NCBI GenBank assembly: GCA_019038695.1
Contig: JAHOYZ010000015.1
Coordinates: 1-64,000 of the forward strand
Direction of reading: 5' to 3'
DNA from: Candidatus Zixiibacteriota bacterium
GTDB lineage: Bacteria > Zixibacteria > MSB-5A5 > GN15 > FEB-12
Length of the DNA stretch: 64,000 nucleotides
Shown in pieces: positions 51,071 through 59,038 of this stretch. The notes under the pieces were generated by a model. That model worked only from the letters and a program-made list of their open reading frames with translations. It did not search any database and was not told the DNA's origin. Each line of letters begins with the position of its first letter. Position 1 is the stretch's first letter. The translations under genes were made by a program, and so were the position numbers.

Positions 51071-53908
51071 ATGAAACTCGCCAAAGGGACGAAGTCCCTT
51101 CTTTTAATTGCTTTGACTCTACTCATAGCCTCGTCCGTACTGCAGGCTGGACTACACCCGTCATATTCACCAAAGGCTGTGATTGATTCTGTACCTTTCT
51201 ATACTAACGGTAACTACGACAAATCCATCCCCGAACCAAACTACTATCTCCAGCATCCCCTGGGTACATGGCCAATGCGCTATCATGAGATGGCCGCGTA
51301 CATCAAGATACTGGTTGAGCGTTCGGATCGCATGACGATGGAAACACACGGGGCCACACACGAAGGTCGCGAGATGTACAATATCTTTGTCTCGTCGCCG
51401 GAGAATATCGCAAACTTCCAATCTCATGTAGTCTCGATGGACCGCGTAGCTGATCCTGCGTCTGATCTGACGGGCGTGGCTCTGGATAACGCTGTAGACG
51501 GTCTGCCCGCTTTTGCGTGGCTGGGATATTCTATTCATGGTGATGAACTCTCCGGGGTCGATGCGGCGGTGCAATTGCTGTATCATTTGGCCGCAGCCAA
51601 TGACTCCGCAACGCTTCATCTACTTGAAAATGTCATCATAATCATTGACCCGAATGAAAACCCGGACGGCCGTGAGCGCTACCTGAGTATGTTGCAGACC
51701 CACAAAAGCCACGTTCCCAACTGGGACTCGCGCTCGGCTCAGCACAACGGTGTATGGCCCTGGGGGCGGACCAACCACTATTTGTTTGATATGAACCGCG
51801 ACTGGATGGTGTTGACCCAGCCGGAAACACGAGGACGGGTACAGACTATTGTTAAGTATCATCCGGTAATGTGTGTTGATGCTCACGAGATGGGGTCTAA
51901 TGCGACTTATTTGTTTTCTCCCCCCCGTGAACCGATCAATTACAACATGCCATCCAATGTAGCGAAATGGTATCCGGTTTTTAGCAAGGATCAGGCGACC
52001 GCATTCGACCAACGTGGCTGGCCCTATTATACCGGAGAATGGAATGATCAGTGGTACATTGGCTATGGCTCAGCCTGGCCGACATTCACCGGCGCGGTTG
52101 GCATTTTGTATGAACAGGCTGGAGTTGACGGCGCTTTTGTTCGCCAGAGTAACGACTACCTGTTGAGTTATCACGAATCGGTCAACCATCAGTTTTCGTC
52201 ATCGCTGGCTAACCTTCACACCACCGCTAACAACCGGGTGGAGCTGCTCAAGGATTATCGCCAGGTCCGAAAGGATATTGTCGCTCGGGGCGAAAAAGAC
52301 CGACTGACATTCCTGATTGCGCCTGATCGCGACGAGCTGAAAATCAACCGCTTTATTGAATCCTTGCTTATGCAGGGAATCGAAGTGCAACAGGCTACCT
52401 CGTCGTTTACGGTCTCAAGTGCGGTCGACGTGTATGCCGAAAAACACAGCAACAAAGAATTCCCGACCGGTACCTATATAGTCAGCACTGCTCAGGCTCA
52501 TGGTGCGTTGGCCAAAACCATCATGGAGTTTGATCTGCATCTGAAAAAGGATTTCCTCGAGGAAGAACGCCGTGAACTGGAAAAACATGGCGATACCAGA
52601 ATGTACGAAGTGTCTGCATGGTGTGTGCCGATGGCGTACGATCTCGAGGCCTATCAGACCTTTTCTCAATTCAACGCAACGACCAGAGTTGTACAACAGG
52701 TGACTTTGTCACCCGGCCAGTTGATTAACCCCGATGCCAGTTATGGTTTCATTGTTGATATGGTCGGAGAGAAAACTTTCCTGGCACTCAATCGCATTTT
52801 CCAAGAAGAGCTGATTGTCTATGCCTCGGAAAAAGCCTTCACTATCGAAGGTCACTCCTTCCAATCGGGAGCGTTGGTTCTGCACCGCCGTGGGAACATC
52901 CAACACTTGACCGAGGCTCTGACCAAAATAGCCGATGAGATCGGGATTAATATCTACGGTGTCAATACCGGATTTTCAACGAAAGGTTCACATCTCGGCG
53001 CACCGACTTTCCGTTTACTCCGACAGCCACGAGTGGGTTTGTGTTTTGGTGCACCGCTTAACTACACCGGCGTGGGATCGCTCTGGCATACTATTGATCG
53101 GGAGCTGGAGATTCCGCATTCGTTGTTGTCGATGGAATGGTTCGAAGGTGCCGATCTATCCCCCTACAATGTTCTGATCCTTCCGGCTTCATGGGGTAGT
53201 CTGGCCGACCGGCTGGGTAAGTCCGGCAAAGAGAAACTGGCCCGATGGGTTCGTAATGGTGGCACGTTGATTCTTGAGGGCTCCTCGGCGGCATGGGCGG
53301 CTGATTCAAATGTGGCTTTGTCGAATGTCCGGCTGAAACGTCAGATGTTGGACAAGCTGGATGTTTATGATCGCGCTCTTGACCGTGAACTGGCGGCGGA
53401 GAAACCGGTTGTTGATACAATGGCTCTCTGGCATCCAGAAGAAACTAAGGTGGCCGAGAAAGAAGAAGAGAAGCCCCTTAGAGCTAAACTTGGCAAAGAA
53501 GAGGCCGAGGAACTGGATCGATGGAACCGGCGCTTCCGCCCACGAGGTGTGATCATGCGAGCCGATATCGACACCGAATACTGGCTGGCGTTTGGAATGC
53601 GAGAGAGAGTGCCGGTGATGGCATGGTCGCGCAATGCCTTCCTGGCCGATCAGTCCGTAACAACTGTTGCGCGCTTCACTTCAGACAAGAACAGGCTACG
53701 CCTTTCGGGATTGTTGTGGCCGGAAGCACGTGAACGATGGGCGGGAACGGCCTATGTCACACGCGAGCGCAAAGGGAAAGGGCAGATCATCATGTTTGCT
53801 GGTGCGCCCAATTTACGTGCCCACTGGCATGGCACTCGGAAGATGTTCGTTAATGCTGTTCTGTACGGTCCCGGATTTGTGAGCGCTTTCTCACCGTACG
53901 GCGAATAG
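51071..53908 (+). CDS. Exported M14-like zinc peptidase with a C-terminal amidotransferase-like domain
   Basis: A 945-residue protein with a signal peptide (MKLAKGTKSLLLIALTLLIASSVLQA). ATG 51071 is certain because AAGGAGGT ends four bases upstream; the open frame before it is not coding. The M14 zinc site is SIHGDELSGVDA (~residue 155), followed by IDPNENPDGRERY, LFDMNRDWM (usual DLNR) and the zinc His in CVDAHEMGSN; YEQAGVDG may carry the general base. After a long middle region (~400-640) comes a class I amidotransferase/ThuA-like fold (VGLCFGAPLNYTGVG, VLILPASWGSL, VRNGGTLILEGSS), with no clear catalytic Cys. Such proteins are common in FCB and related genomes; the substrate is unknown. 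Confidence 0.85.
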   Translation: MKLAKGTKSLLLIALTLLIASSVLQAGLHPSYSPKAVIDSVPFYTNGNYDKSIPEPNYYLQHPLGTWPMRYHEMAAYIKILVERSDRMTMETHGATHEGREMYNIFVSSPENIANFQSHVVSMDRVADPASDLTGVALDNAVDGLPAFAWLGYSIHGDELSGVDAAVQLLYHLAAANDSATLHLLENVIIIIDPNENPDGRERYLSMLQTHKSHVPNWDSRSAQHNGVWPWGRTNHYLFDMNRDWMVLTQPETRGRVQTIVKYHPVMCVDAHEMGSNATYLFSPPREPINYNMPSNVAKWYPVFSKDQATAFDQRGWPYYTGEWNDQWYIGYGSAWPTFTGAVGILYEQAGVDGAFVRQSNDYLLSYHESVNHQFSSSLANLHTTANNRVELLKDYRQVRKDIVARGEKDRLTFLIAPDRDELKINRFIESLLMQGIEVQQATSSFTVSSAVDVYAEKHSNKEFPTGTYIVSTAQAHGALAKTIMEFDLHLKKDFLEEERRELEKHGDTRMYEVSAWCVPMAYDLEAYQTFSQFNATTRVVQQVTLSPGQLINPDASYGFIVDMVGEKTFLALNRIFQEELIVYASEKAFTIEGHSFQSGALVLHRRGNIQHLTEALTKIADEIGINIYGVNTGFSTKGSHLGAPTFRLLRQPRVGLCFGAPLNYTGVGSLWHTIDRELEIPHSLLSMEWFEGADLSPYNVLILPASWGSLADRLGKSGKEKLARWVRNGGTLILEGSSAAWAADSNVALSNVRLKRQMLDKLDVYDRALDRELAAEKPVVDTMALWHPEETKVAEKEEEKPLRAKLGKEEAEELDRWNRRFRPRGVIMRADIDTEYWLAFGMRERVPVMAWSRNAFLADQSVTTVARFTSDKNRLRLSGLLWPEARERWAGTAYVTRERKGKGQIIMFAGAPNLRAHWHGTRKMFVNAVLYGPGFVSAFSPYGE

Positions 53909-53925
53909 ATTTGATGCTGTATATG

Positions 53926-53961
53926 AAACGGGTCAGGCGTCGTGTGACGCCTGACCCGTTT
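53926..53961. terminator. Bidirectional terminator between convergent genes
   Basis: AAACGGGTCAGGCGTC pairs perfectly with GACGCCTGACCCGTTT around GTGT. T-rich TGTTGTTTGT follows on the plus strand, and the minus strand gives CATATACAG. It lies between the M14 stop and the T9SS-sorted gene stop. Confidence 0.85.
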
Positions 53962-53985
53962 GTTGTTTGTGTGGTGCACAGCGGG

Positions 53986-54468
53986 CTACTTCAGAAGCAG
54001 CATCTTCGCTACGGCCTGCTGTTCTCCTACTACCAGGCGACAGAAATACACACCGCTTGCGACGCTCTCTCCGCCAGAAGTCATCCCGTCCCACGTAAGA
54101 ACGTGATTTCCAGCCCGCAACCGCGAGTTTGCCAGCGATCGGACTCTCTGACCAGTCACATTGTAGATGATCAGGCTAACATGAGAGGCGCTGGGAAGAT
54201 CAAATGAAATGTTCGTACTCGGGTTGAAAGGATTGGGATAGTTCTGGCTGAGACCGAAGCCAAGGTCATCGCCGACGAATTCTACATCAGAGGCGATTAT
54301 AGAAACACCTTGCTCCTTCTGAAAGCACGAAGAATGGAAGTCGTTGGCGGTAGCCCCGAGTGTGTCGAGGAATTCGAACTCCACTTCCTCCGTTACTTCT
54401 ACCGATCCCGATGGGCAGTCGATAGCTGTCGCCGGCCCTGAAGCCGCTGTAAAAAACGTCAGCACCAT
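53986..54468 (-). CDS. Protein with a T9SS-type (Por) C-terminal sorting domain; 5' end apparently frameshifted
   Basis: The 160-residue frame ends in a typical type A Por-secretion/FlgD-like sorting domain: LGFGLSQNYPNPFNPSTNIS, then VSLIIYNVTGQRVRSL, LTWDGMTSGGESVASGVYF and the basic AKMLLLK tail. The mature part before it is short (about 65 residues) and acidic. The frame as it stands starts at ATG 54468 with no ribosome site and half a signal peptide (MVLTFFTAASGPATA). Seven codons upstream in frame read KQLIHL after a TGA. Removing one A from the AAAA run (plus-strand TTTT, 54484-54487) would join ATG 54490, with AAGAG five bases upstream, to a perfect signal peptide MKQLIHLMVLTFFTAASG. 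This is a sequencing slip or a recent mutation. Confidence 0.7.
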   Translation of the reverse strand: MVLTFFTAASGPATAIDCPSGSVEVTEEVEFEFLDTLGATANDFHSSCFQKEQGVSIIASDVEFVGDDLGFGLSQNYPNPFNPSTNISFDLPSASHVSLIIYNVTGQRVRSLANSRLRAGNHVLTWDGMTSGGESVASGVYFCRLVVGEQQAVAKMLLLK

Positions 54469-54675
54469 CAAGTGAATTAGCTGTTTTCATCACTGCTCTT
54501 GCACAGTATACGTTAAAACAACCAAAACGTCGTGCGCTGGATGGATGAAAAACCCGCGACTTGGTCATATTTCTGAGCATGAAATCACTTTCAACGAGAG
54601 ATTGACTTCGCCAGGAGCAGCAATCACCAATCCTAATCCCCCCCAAGAAAAATAGCTCCCCTCAGCCGATCGACC

Positions 54676-54703
54676 TTGAATTTTCCTTGCCTTTTGATAT
54701 ATT
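54676..54703 (+). promoter_or_regulatory. Putative sigma70-type promoter of the DUF1015-serA-serC operon
   Basis: TTGAAT (54676-54681) and TATATT (54698-54703) are separated by 16 bases. Transcription would start near 54710, at the edge of a perfect inverted repeat. Confidence 0.45.
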
Positions 54704-54710
54704 TACGGAC

Positions 54711-54732
54711 CGTTACGAAATGGGTCGTAACG
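54711..54732 (+). promoter_or_regulatory. Perfect inverted repeat in the leader of the serine operon
   Basis: CGTTACGA-AATGGG-TCGTAACG, a perfect 8-bp inverted repeat 20 bases before the DUF1015 start and 8 bases after the putative -10. Its position suits an operator or a short RNA hairpin next to the GGAAAGGAG ribosome site (54738-54746). Confidence 0.55.
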
Positions 54733-54751
54733 CTTGCGGAAAGGAGTATCT

Positions 54752-55996
54752 ATGTCTGTTATTCGTCCCTTCAAGGGTCTTCGCCCTCGCCCCGACATGG
54801 CCGCCGTTGTTGCCTCACCTCCCTATGATGTGCTCAATAGCGATGAAGCACGAGCATTAGTCAAAGACAACCCCAATTCCTTTCTGCGTGTCAACAAGCC
54901 GGAAGTTGATTTCAAACCGGGTGTCTCAATGTACAGCGATGAAGTCTACCTTCGTGGCAAAGAAAACCTCCAGCGTCTGGCTGATGACAATATCATGCTG
55001 CGCGATCAGAAGCCCTGTTTCTATCTGTACCGTCTCACCTGGAAAGGCCAGAGCCAAACCGGGCTGGTGACACTCACCTCGTGCGAAGAATACGAGCAGG
55101 GCACAATAAAGAAGCACGAGCATACTCGCCCTGTCAAAGTCAACGACCGGGCGGATCATATCCAAAAAGTCGCCGCCCAGGTAGGGCCGGTTTTCTCCAT
55201 TTTCCGTGACAATCCGGACATCAAAGCAATCTTTGCCGGTATTTCTGCCGCACCTCCCGAATACGATTTCACCACCGAGGACGATGTGCGCCACGAGATG
55301 TGGGTTATCAATGACTCTGGAGCCATAAACGTGTTGGTTGCAGCATTTGGGAAACTGGATGCTATCTATATCGCCGACGGCCATCATCGTTCGGCCGCCG
55401 CTTCTGAAGTTGCCCGCCGTATGAAAGAACAGAATCCAAACCATACCGGCAACGAGTACTACAACTTCTTTCTCAATGTGATTTTCCCCGACAGCGAACT
55501 TCGTATCCTGCCCTACAACCGGGTCGTCAAAGGTCTGAACGGTATGACGGCTGACGCGTTTGTGGCACGTTTGAAGGATGCATTTGATGTCACCCCCCTG
55601 CAGGAACCGCTTGAGCCAAAGAACCCATACTGTTTTGGCACACTATGCCAGGGGAACTGGTTCCGTCTGACCGCCAAACCGGGCACGTTCGACGCTAACC
55701 ATCCGGCCGACTCGATTGATGCGGCGGTGCTGACGTCCAATTTGTTGGGTCCCGTACTTGGTATTGAAGACATCCGCACCGACAAAAACATTGATTTCAT
55801 AGGCGGTATCCGGGGAGTAGCCGAGCTTGAGAAGCTTGTCAATTCCGGTGATTTCGATCTCGCTTTTTCGTTGTACCCGGTCACGGTGACTCAATTGCTG
55901 GCGGTAGCTGATGCCGGGCAAGTGATGCCGCCCAAATCGACTTGGTTCGAACCGAAGCTGCGTAGTGGCATGGTAGTTAATCTCCTTGACGAATAA
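54752..55996 (+). CDS. DUF1015 family protein with ParB/SerK-like DGHHR motif
   Basis: A 414-residue cytoplasmic protein of the DUF1015 (COG4198) family. Recognisable segments are the N-terminal IRPFKGLRPRPDMAAVVASP with PYDVLNSDEAR, NPNSFLRVNKPE, and the key motif YIADGHHRSAAASEVAR at about residues 208-224. DGHHR recalls the DGxHR motif of ParB/sulfiredoxin-fold enzymes, including free-serine kinases such as archaeal SerK. The gene is followed after three bases by a serA-type gene and then serC, with no serB nearby, so a role in serine or phosphoserine metabolism is inferred. ATG 54752 follows AAAGGAG; the TTG further upstream is not needed. The exact reaction is unknown. Confidence 0.8.
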   Translation: MSVIRPFKGLRPRPDMAAVVASPPYDVLNSDEARALVKDNPNSFLRVNKPEVDFKPGVSMYSDEVYLRGKENLQRLADDNIMLRDQKPCFYLYRLTWKGQSQTGLVTLTSCEEYEQGTIKKHEHTRPVKVNDRADHIQKVAAQVGPVFSIFRDNPDIKAIFAGISAAPPEYDFTTEDDVRHEMWVINDSGAINVLVAAFGKLDAIYIADGHHRSAAASEVARRMKEQNPNHTGNEYYNFFLNVIFPDSELRILPYNRVVKGLNGMTADAFVARLKDAFDVTPLQEPLEPKNPYCFGTLCQGNWFRLTAKPGTFDANHPADSIDAAVLTSNLLGPVLGIEDIRTDKNIDFIGGIRGVAELEKLVNSGDFDLAFSLYPVTVTQLLAVADAGQVMPPKSTWFEPKLRSGMVVNLLDE

Positions 55997-56014
55997 ACTG
56001 TGAGGGTTCAAAAA

Positions 56015-56893
56015 ATGCTGGTTCTAATCTCTGATGCTTTTGACGACTCGCTGCCGGGAATTCTCTCCCAATATGGCGAAGTAACCGACGACAAGGGCCG
56101 CGTGGCCGAGGCTAACATTGTTCTCATTCGCAGCAAGACCAAGGTGACCAAAGAGTACATCGACGCTGCACCAAACCTTAAGATGGTCATTCGGGGTGGC
56201 GTGGGGCTGGACAATGTTGATCTGGTTTATGCCAAAGAGAAGGGTGTCGCCGTTCACAATACCCCCGAGGCCTCATCGGCGGCAGTGGCTGAAATGGCTT
56301 TTGCTCTGATGATCGCGTTGCCGAATCACATCACCAAAGGTGATGCCTCCATGCGCGAAGGCAAGTGGATCAAGAAAGAACTGAAGCGAACCGAACTGTC
56401 CGACAAGACGCTTGGAATCCTTGGCCTCGGTCGGATCGGACTGGCACTCGCTAAACGTGCCAAGATGTTCGGAATGCGAACTATTGGCTGGCACCCCGAT
56501 GTCTATTTTACCGACTGGGCTGAGATTATTCCCACGATGGAAGAGACCATTGCCCAATCAGATTTTGTTTCCATGCACATGCCTCTGCTGCCACAGACAA
56601 AAGGTATCATCAACAAAGATATGTTGGCCAAGTTCAAGGATGGTGCGTATCTGATCAACACTGGTCGCGGTAAGTGTGTGGTTGAAGAAGATATCGTCGC
56701 GGCTCTCAAGAGCGGCAAACTGGCCGGGTTCGCCACCGATGTCTGGTACAGCGATCCCCCGGAGAATTCACCGTTGATGGATGCCCCGAATACGATTTTC
56801 GCACCCCATATTGGTGCTTCGACGAAAGAGAATATGAAGCGTATCGGTGTTATCATTGAACGACTGGTCAGCGATTTCGCGGCTAAGAATTAG
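56015..56893 (+). CDS. serA: D-3-phosphoglycerate dehydrogenase-type 2-hydroxyacid dehydrogenase
   Basis: A 292-residue NAD-dependent dehydrogenase. The Rossmann motif is GILGLGRIGLALAKRAKMFG; the substrate and catalytic residues are in VIRGGVGLDNVD, LINTGRGKCVVEEDIVAAL (Arg), FATDVWYSDPPEN (Asp/Glu region) and FAPHIGASTKENM (His). It should oxidise 3-phosphoglycerate to 3-phosphohydroxypyruvate, the first step of serine synthesis. It is the short form without the C-terminal ASB or ACT domains, so feedback control by serine through ACT is not expected. ATG 56015 has GAGGG eight bases upstream; a GTG at 56000 is less likely. Position between DUF1015 and serC supports the assignment. Confidence 0.88.
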   Translation: MLVLISDAFDDSLPGILSQYGEVTDDKGRVAEANIVLIRSKTKVTKEYIDAAPNLKMVIRGGVGLDNVDLVYAKEKGVAVHNTPEASSAAVAEMAFALMIALPNHITKGDASMREGKWIKKELKRTELSDKTLGILGLGRIGLALAKRAKMFGMRTIGWHPDVYFTDWAEIIPTMEETIAQSDFVSMHMPLLPQTKGIINKDMLAKFKDGAYLINTGRGKCVVEEDIVAALKSGKLAGFATDVWYSDPPENSPLMDAPNTIFAPHIGASTKENMKRIGVIIERLVSDFAAKN

Positions 56894-56935
56894 AAATAAA
56901 CCAGGAGCAAAACGCTCCAGGAACGAGGCATAAAG

Positions 56936-58021
56936 ATGGCAAACAGAGTTTTCAATTTCAATCCCGGACCGTCCACGCTGCCGCTGGAAGTTCTCAAGAT
57001 CATCCAGGACGAACTGCTGGACTATCGGGATACAGGTATGTCGATTATCGAGAGTTCTCATCGCTCTCCGGAGTTTGACGAGGTCAACGAAGCGGCGATC
57101 TCACTGGCGCGGGAAGTTTTTGGTCTGGACGACAAGTATCATGTAGTTTTCCTCACCGGCGGCGCATCACAGCAGTTCTTCCAGATACCCATGAATTTCC
57201 TGGCGGGCGGTAAAACCGGCGCCTATGCCGATACCGGCACCTGGTCAACCAAGGCGATCAAGGAAGCCAACATCGTCTCCAGGGCATATGTCGCCTTCGA
57301 CGGCAAGGCGGTCGATTATAAACACATCCCTTCCCAGAACGAATTGGATATTCCGGCCGATTCGGCTTATCTGCATATCACTACCAATAACACTATCAAA
57401 GGCACTCAGTATCATTACCTCCCCGAGACAAATGGCCTGCCGCTCATTGCTGATATGTCGTCCGATATCGCCTCGCGCCGTCTGGACTACAGCAAGTTCG
57501 CCATGTTCTATGCCGGATCGCAAAAGAACCTGGGTGCATCGGGGACAACCCTGGTGGTGATGCGCGACGATCTGTTGCAGAAGTCTAACGACGAATTACC
57601 GACTCTGCTCAACTATAAAACCCAGGCCGCTAAAAAATCGTTGTCCAACACGCCGCCGTCATTTTCGATCTACGTTGTCAAATTGATCCTCGAGTGGATC
57701 AAGCGACAGGGTGGATTGCACGGTGTTGAGAAGATCAATGAGAGGAAAAAAGACTTGATCTACGGCGTAATTGATAATAACACTGACTACTTCAAAGGCG
57801 CGGTTGAGAAGGACAGTCGGTCCTGGATGAACATCACGCTGCGACTTCCTTCAGAGGACCTTGAGAAGAAATTCATTGCCGACGCTAAGGCGGCTGGTTT
57901 CATAGGTCTGAAGGGTCATCGCTCGGTAGGCGGTGTACGCGCTTCGGTATACAATGCTATGCCCCTGGAAGGAGCAGAGAAGCTGGCCCAGTTCATGGAA
58001 GACTTCAAGAAGAAGAACTAG
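56936..58021 (+). CDS. serC: Phosphoserine aminotransferase
   Basis: A 361-residue PLP enzyme that transaminates 3-phosphohydroxypyruvate with glutamate to phosphoserine. Family signatures are VFNFNPGPSTLPLEVL, ESSHRSPEFDEV, FLTGGASQQFFQIPMNFL, the PLP-Lys segment FYAGSQKNLGASGTTLVVMR, and TPPSFSIYVVKLILEWI. The length is the normal ~360. GAGG lies seven bases before ATG 56936; the gap to serA is 42 bases. A terminator follows, ending the operon without a phosphoserine phosphatase gene. Confidence 0.95.
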   Translation: MANRVFNFNPGPSTLPLEVLKIIQDELLDYRDTGMSIIESSHRSPEFDEVNEAAISLAREVFGLDDKYHVVFLTGGASQQFFQIPMNFLAGGKTGAYADTGTWSTKAIKEANIVSRAYVAFDGKAVDYKHIPSQNELDIPADSAYLHITTNNTIKGTQYHYLPETNGLPLIADMSSDIASRRLDYSKFAMFYAGSQKNLGASGTTLVVMRDDLLQKSNDELPTLLNYKTQAAKKSLSNTPPSFSIYVVKLILEWIKRQGGLHGVEKINERKKDLIYGVIDNNTDYFKGAVEKDSRSWMNITLRLPSEDLEKKFIADAKAAGFIGLKGHRSVGGVRASVYNAMPLEGAEKLAQFMEDFKKKN

Positions 58022-58066
58022 CATAGCTAGACTCTTTCACCGCGTCTGGGTGATTGGAGATATGGT

Positions 58067-58097
58067 GCGGGCGGCTTCACACGGGCCGCCCGCTTTC
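58067..58097 (+). terminator. Terminator of the serine operon
   Basis: GCGGGCGGC (58067-58075) pairs with GCCGCCCGC (58085-58093) and is followed by TTTC. It lies 46 bases after the serC stop. Confidence 0.8.
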
Positions 58098-58141
58098 TAA
58101 CGACAGACCCTATGTCATTGTTCTGTGTATAAGAGGAACTA

Positions 58142-58987
58142 ATGATGATTCCACGCTTTATAATTTACTCCGCCCTATTTGTCGCGATGACAGCATTAGC
58201 TCAAGATAATAACTATACCTGGAAGAATGGCGAAGTTATTGAACGCACTATTGCCTCAGAAATACTAACTCCGCCGGGATTCGTGAGAGTAACTGTCGAT
58301 GACAGTTCGTTTGCTGAGTGGCTACGGTATCTCCCTTTGAAAAAAGCTGGCACTCCCGTCTTTCTGCACAATGGACAACGAAAGGGGAATCAGGAGGCGC
58401 ACTTTGCGGTGATCGACATTGATCCCGGAACCAGAAACCTTCAGCAGTGCGCCGATGCAGTTATGCGGCTACGCGCTGAGTATCTGTATTCGAGAGGGGA
58501 TTACGAGGTTATACATTTTAAGTTTACCAGCGGTGACGAAGCGTCCTTTCGACGATGGATTACTGGTTACCGTCCTATAGTTAACGGTAACAATGTGACG
58601 TGGGAGAAACGGGCACAGCCTGATTCATCCTATCAGTGTTTCAGAGAGTACCTGGAAATCGTCTTCACTTATGCCGGTAGCTATTCGTTAAGCCAGGAAC
58701 TGAAGTCGCGTCGGCAGCCGGGAGCAATCCAAATCGGCGATCTGTTCATCAAGGGCGGCTTCCCTGGTCATGCAGTTATTGTGATCGATATGGCCTACGA
58801 TTCGCTGTTGGGCGAGAAATTGTTTCTTCTGGCGCAGAGCTACATGCCGGCCCAGGATATACACATTCTTAAGAACCCAAACGATGCTAATCTGTCCTCC
58901 TGGTACAAGCTACCGTCTGGGCCGACCCTTGTGACGCCGGAGTGGGTTTTCAAGGTTGACGAATTGAAATGCTTCGATTCTGAGTGA
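58142..58987 (+). CDS. DUF4846 family exported protein
   Basis: A 281-residue protein with a signal peptide (MMIPRFIIYSALFVAMTALA). The rest matches the DUF4846 pattern: PPGFVRVTVDDSSFAEWLRY with LPLK, VFLHNGQRKGNQEAHFAVID, VMRLRAEYLYSRGDYEVIHF, then KFTSGDEASFRRWITGYRP, and near the end GDLFIKGGFPGHAVIVIDMA. The conserved HAV near the end may be part of an active site, but no activity is known to me. GAGG precedes the tandem ATGs at 58142 and 58145. It is monocistronic, downstream of the serine operon terminator. Confidence 0.75.
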   Translation: MMIPRFIIYSALFVAMTALAQDNNYTWKNGEVIERTIASEILTPPGFVRVTVDDSSFAEWLRYLPLKKAGTPVFLHNGQRKGNQEAHFAVIDIDPGTRNLQQCADAVMRLRAEYLYSRGDYEVIHFKFTSGDEASFRRWITGYRPIVNGNNVTWEKRAQPDSSYQCFREYLEIVFTYAGSYSLSQELKSRRQPGAIQIGDLFIKGGFPGHAVIVIDMAYDSLLGEKLFLLAQSYMPAQDIHILKNPNDANLSSWYKLPSGPTLVTPEWVFKVDELKCFDSE

Positions 58988-59038
58988 TACGAGTACAGGA
59001 GCATTGGCGCTTTGCCGTGAGCGTACGGGAACCTACAG

